From an uncultured Rhodospirillales bacterium (GTDB lineage: Bacteria; Pseudomonadota; Alphaproteobacteria; Kiloniellales; Kiloniellaceae): a stretch of DNA of 64,000 bases. Position 1 is the first letter of the stretch. Every line of letters begins with the position of its first letter. The position numbers were made by a program, and so were the translations under genes. Shown here piece after piece: positions 63,778-64,000 of this stretch. Below the pieces are notes generated by a model that was not told where the DNA came from, searched no databases, and worked only from the letters and a program-made list of their open reading frames with translations. The stretch covers positions 31,942-95,941 of the forward strand of contig CAJXUS010000009.1 in assembly GCA_913060675.1 (NCBI GenBank), given 5' to 3'.

Positions 63778-64000
63778 CACTTAAAGTAAATAGCATACGT
63801 TGTGTTCAAGTGTTGAATTTATGTGGTCTTAATTACGACAAGAAAATTTGAAAACGAGAGTTATTCATAAATGTTACTTCCGGGAAGAACATCTGATCGA
63901 TGAAGGTATCTTAAAGCTGCTTTTTCATTGTCAGAAATATGATTTTGGGGCTGGCCCAGATAACGCTATTTAGGTGTTATAATGAGCGCATGAGAAAGAG
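63778..64000. other. Right-edge intergenic region
   Basis: No gene is supported in these 223 bp. A start codon near the window edge (ATG 63990) could begin a gene that continues outside. No repeat, tRNA or clear terminator was found. Confidence 0.4.

Overview
The window looks like a chromosomal segment of a marine-type alphaproteobacterium with moderate to low GC. The evidence is lineage-typical gene content and order: a short RNase D next to a KdsD-type isomerase, an NDUFA9-like dehydrogenase, a probable FzlA (GST fold, cell division), a 320-residue MarR-GNAT fusion regulator, thrS-infC and rpmI-rplT-pheS-pheT, and a CCA-encoding tRNA-Ser. Genus cannot be decided from the sequence. I see no rRNA, CRISPR array, IS element, integrase or prophage module; the window reads as core genome with accessory catabolic, transport and surface genes between.

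Layout. 1-1.2 kb: kdsD (partial) and rnd, minus strand. 1.4-8.6 kb: NDUFA9-like gene, then gltD-gltB (glutamate synthase, small subunit first). 8.6-13.3 kb: small unknown gene, ArsR-type regulator, FzlA-like protein, TPR protein, SDR, FNT-family channel. 13.3-15.8 kb: minus-strand operon MarR-GNAT > azlC > azlD > cupin, headed by a perfect 36-bp palindrome. 15.9-20.3 kb: alpha/beta hydrolase, glycosyltransferase, D-cysteine desulfhydrase-like enzyme and a divergent LysR regulator. 20.4-33.8 kb: the translation block thrS, infC, rpmI, rplT, pheS, pheT, split by about 6 kb holding a DAO-type flavoenzyme and an RND efflux pair. infC appears to start at an ATA codon behind a strong ribosome binding site. 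33.9-41.4 kb: a stress-protein-like membrane protein, an unrecognised helical protein, a DUF925-type nucleotidyltransferase, a HerA-like ATPase, a Tat-exported amine oxidase and lepA. 42.0 kb: tRNA-Ser(GGA). 42.3-48.3 kb: one 2026-residue LamG/RTX exoprotein built from two tandem copies of a unit of about 850 residues, followed by ten PPVDDT repeats and a C-terminal RTX domain. 48.9-54.3 kb: VOC protein, yajQ, an MltF-like lytic transglycosylase, a YHS protein, a DmpA-type peptidase and mgsA. 54.4-61.1 kb: an accessory catabolic cluster, MttB-like methyltransferase > enolase-superfamily enzyme > trimethylamine-dehydrogenase-family flavoenzyme, flanked by LysR and GntR regulators. 61.2-63.8 kb: an EamA transporter and LysR regulator around an inverted repeat, then an ArsC/LMW-phosphatase homologue lacking its catalytic cysteine.

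Most distinctive. The 54.4-61.1 kb cluster is the best candidate for an undescribed pathway, probably demethylation or turnover of a quaternary or N-methylated amine. Its three enzymes each depart from the textbook family: the MttB homologue is read without a stop where MttB uses pyrrolysine, the enolase-superfamily enzyme lacks the second lysine and the histidine base of glucarate dehydratase, and the TMADH homologue lacks one of four Fe-S cysteines. The duplicated LamG/RTX protein, the Cys-to-Ser ArsC homologue, the ATA start of infC and the MarR-GNAT palindrome follow. Family assignments come from reading motifs by eye; no database search was run.
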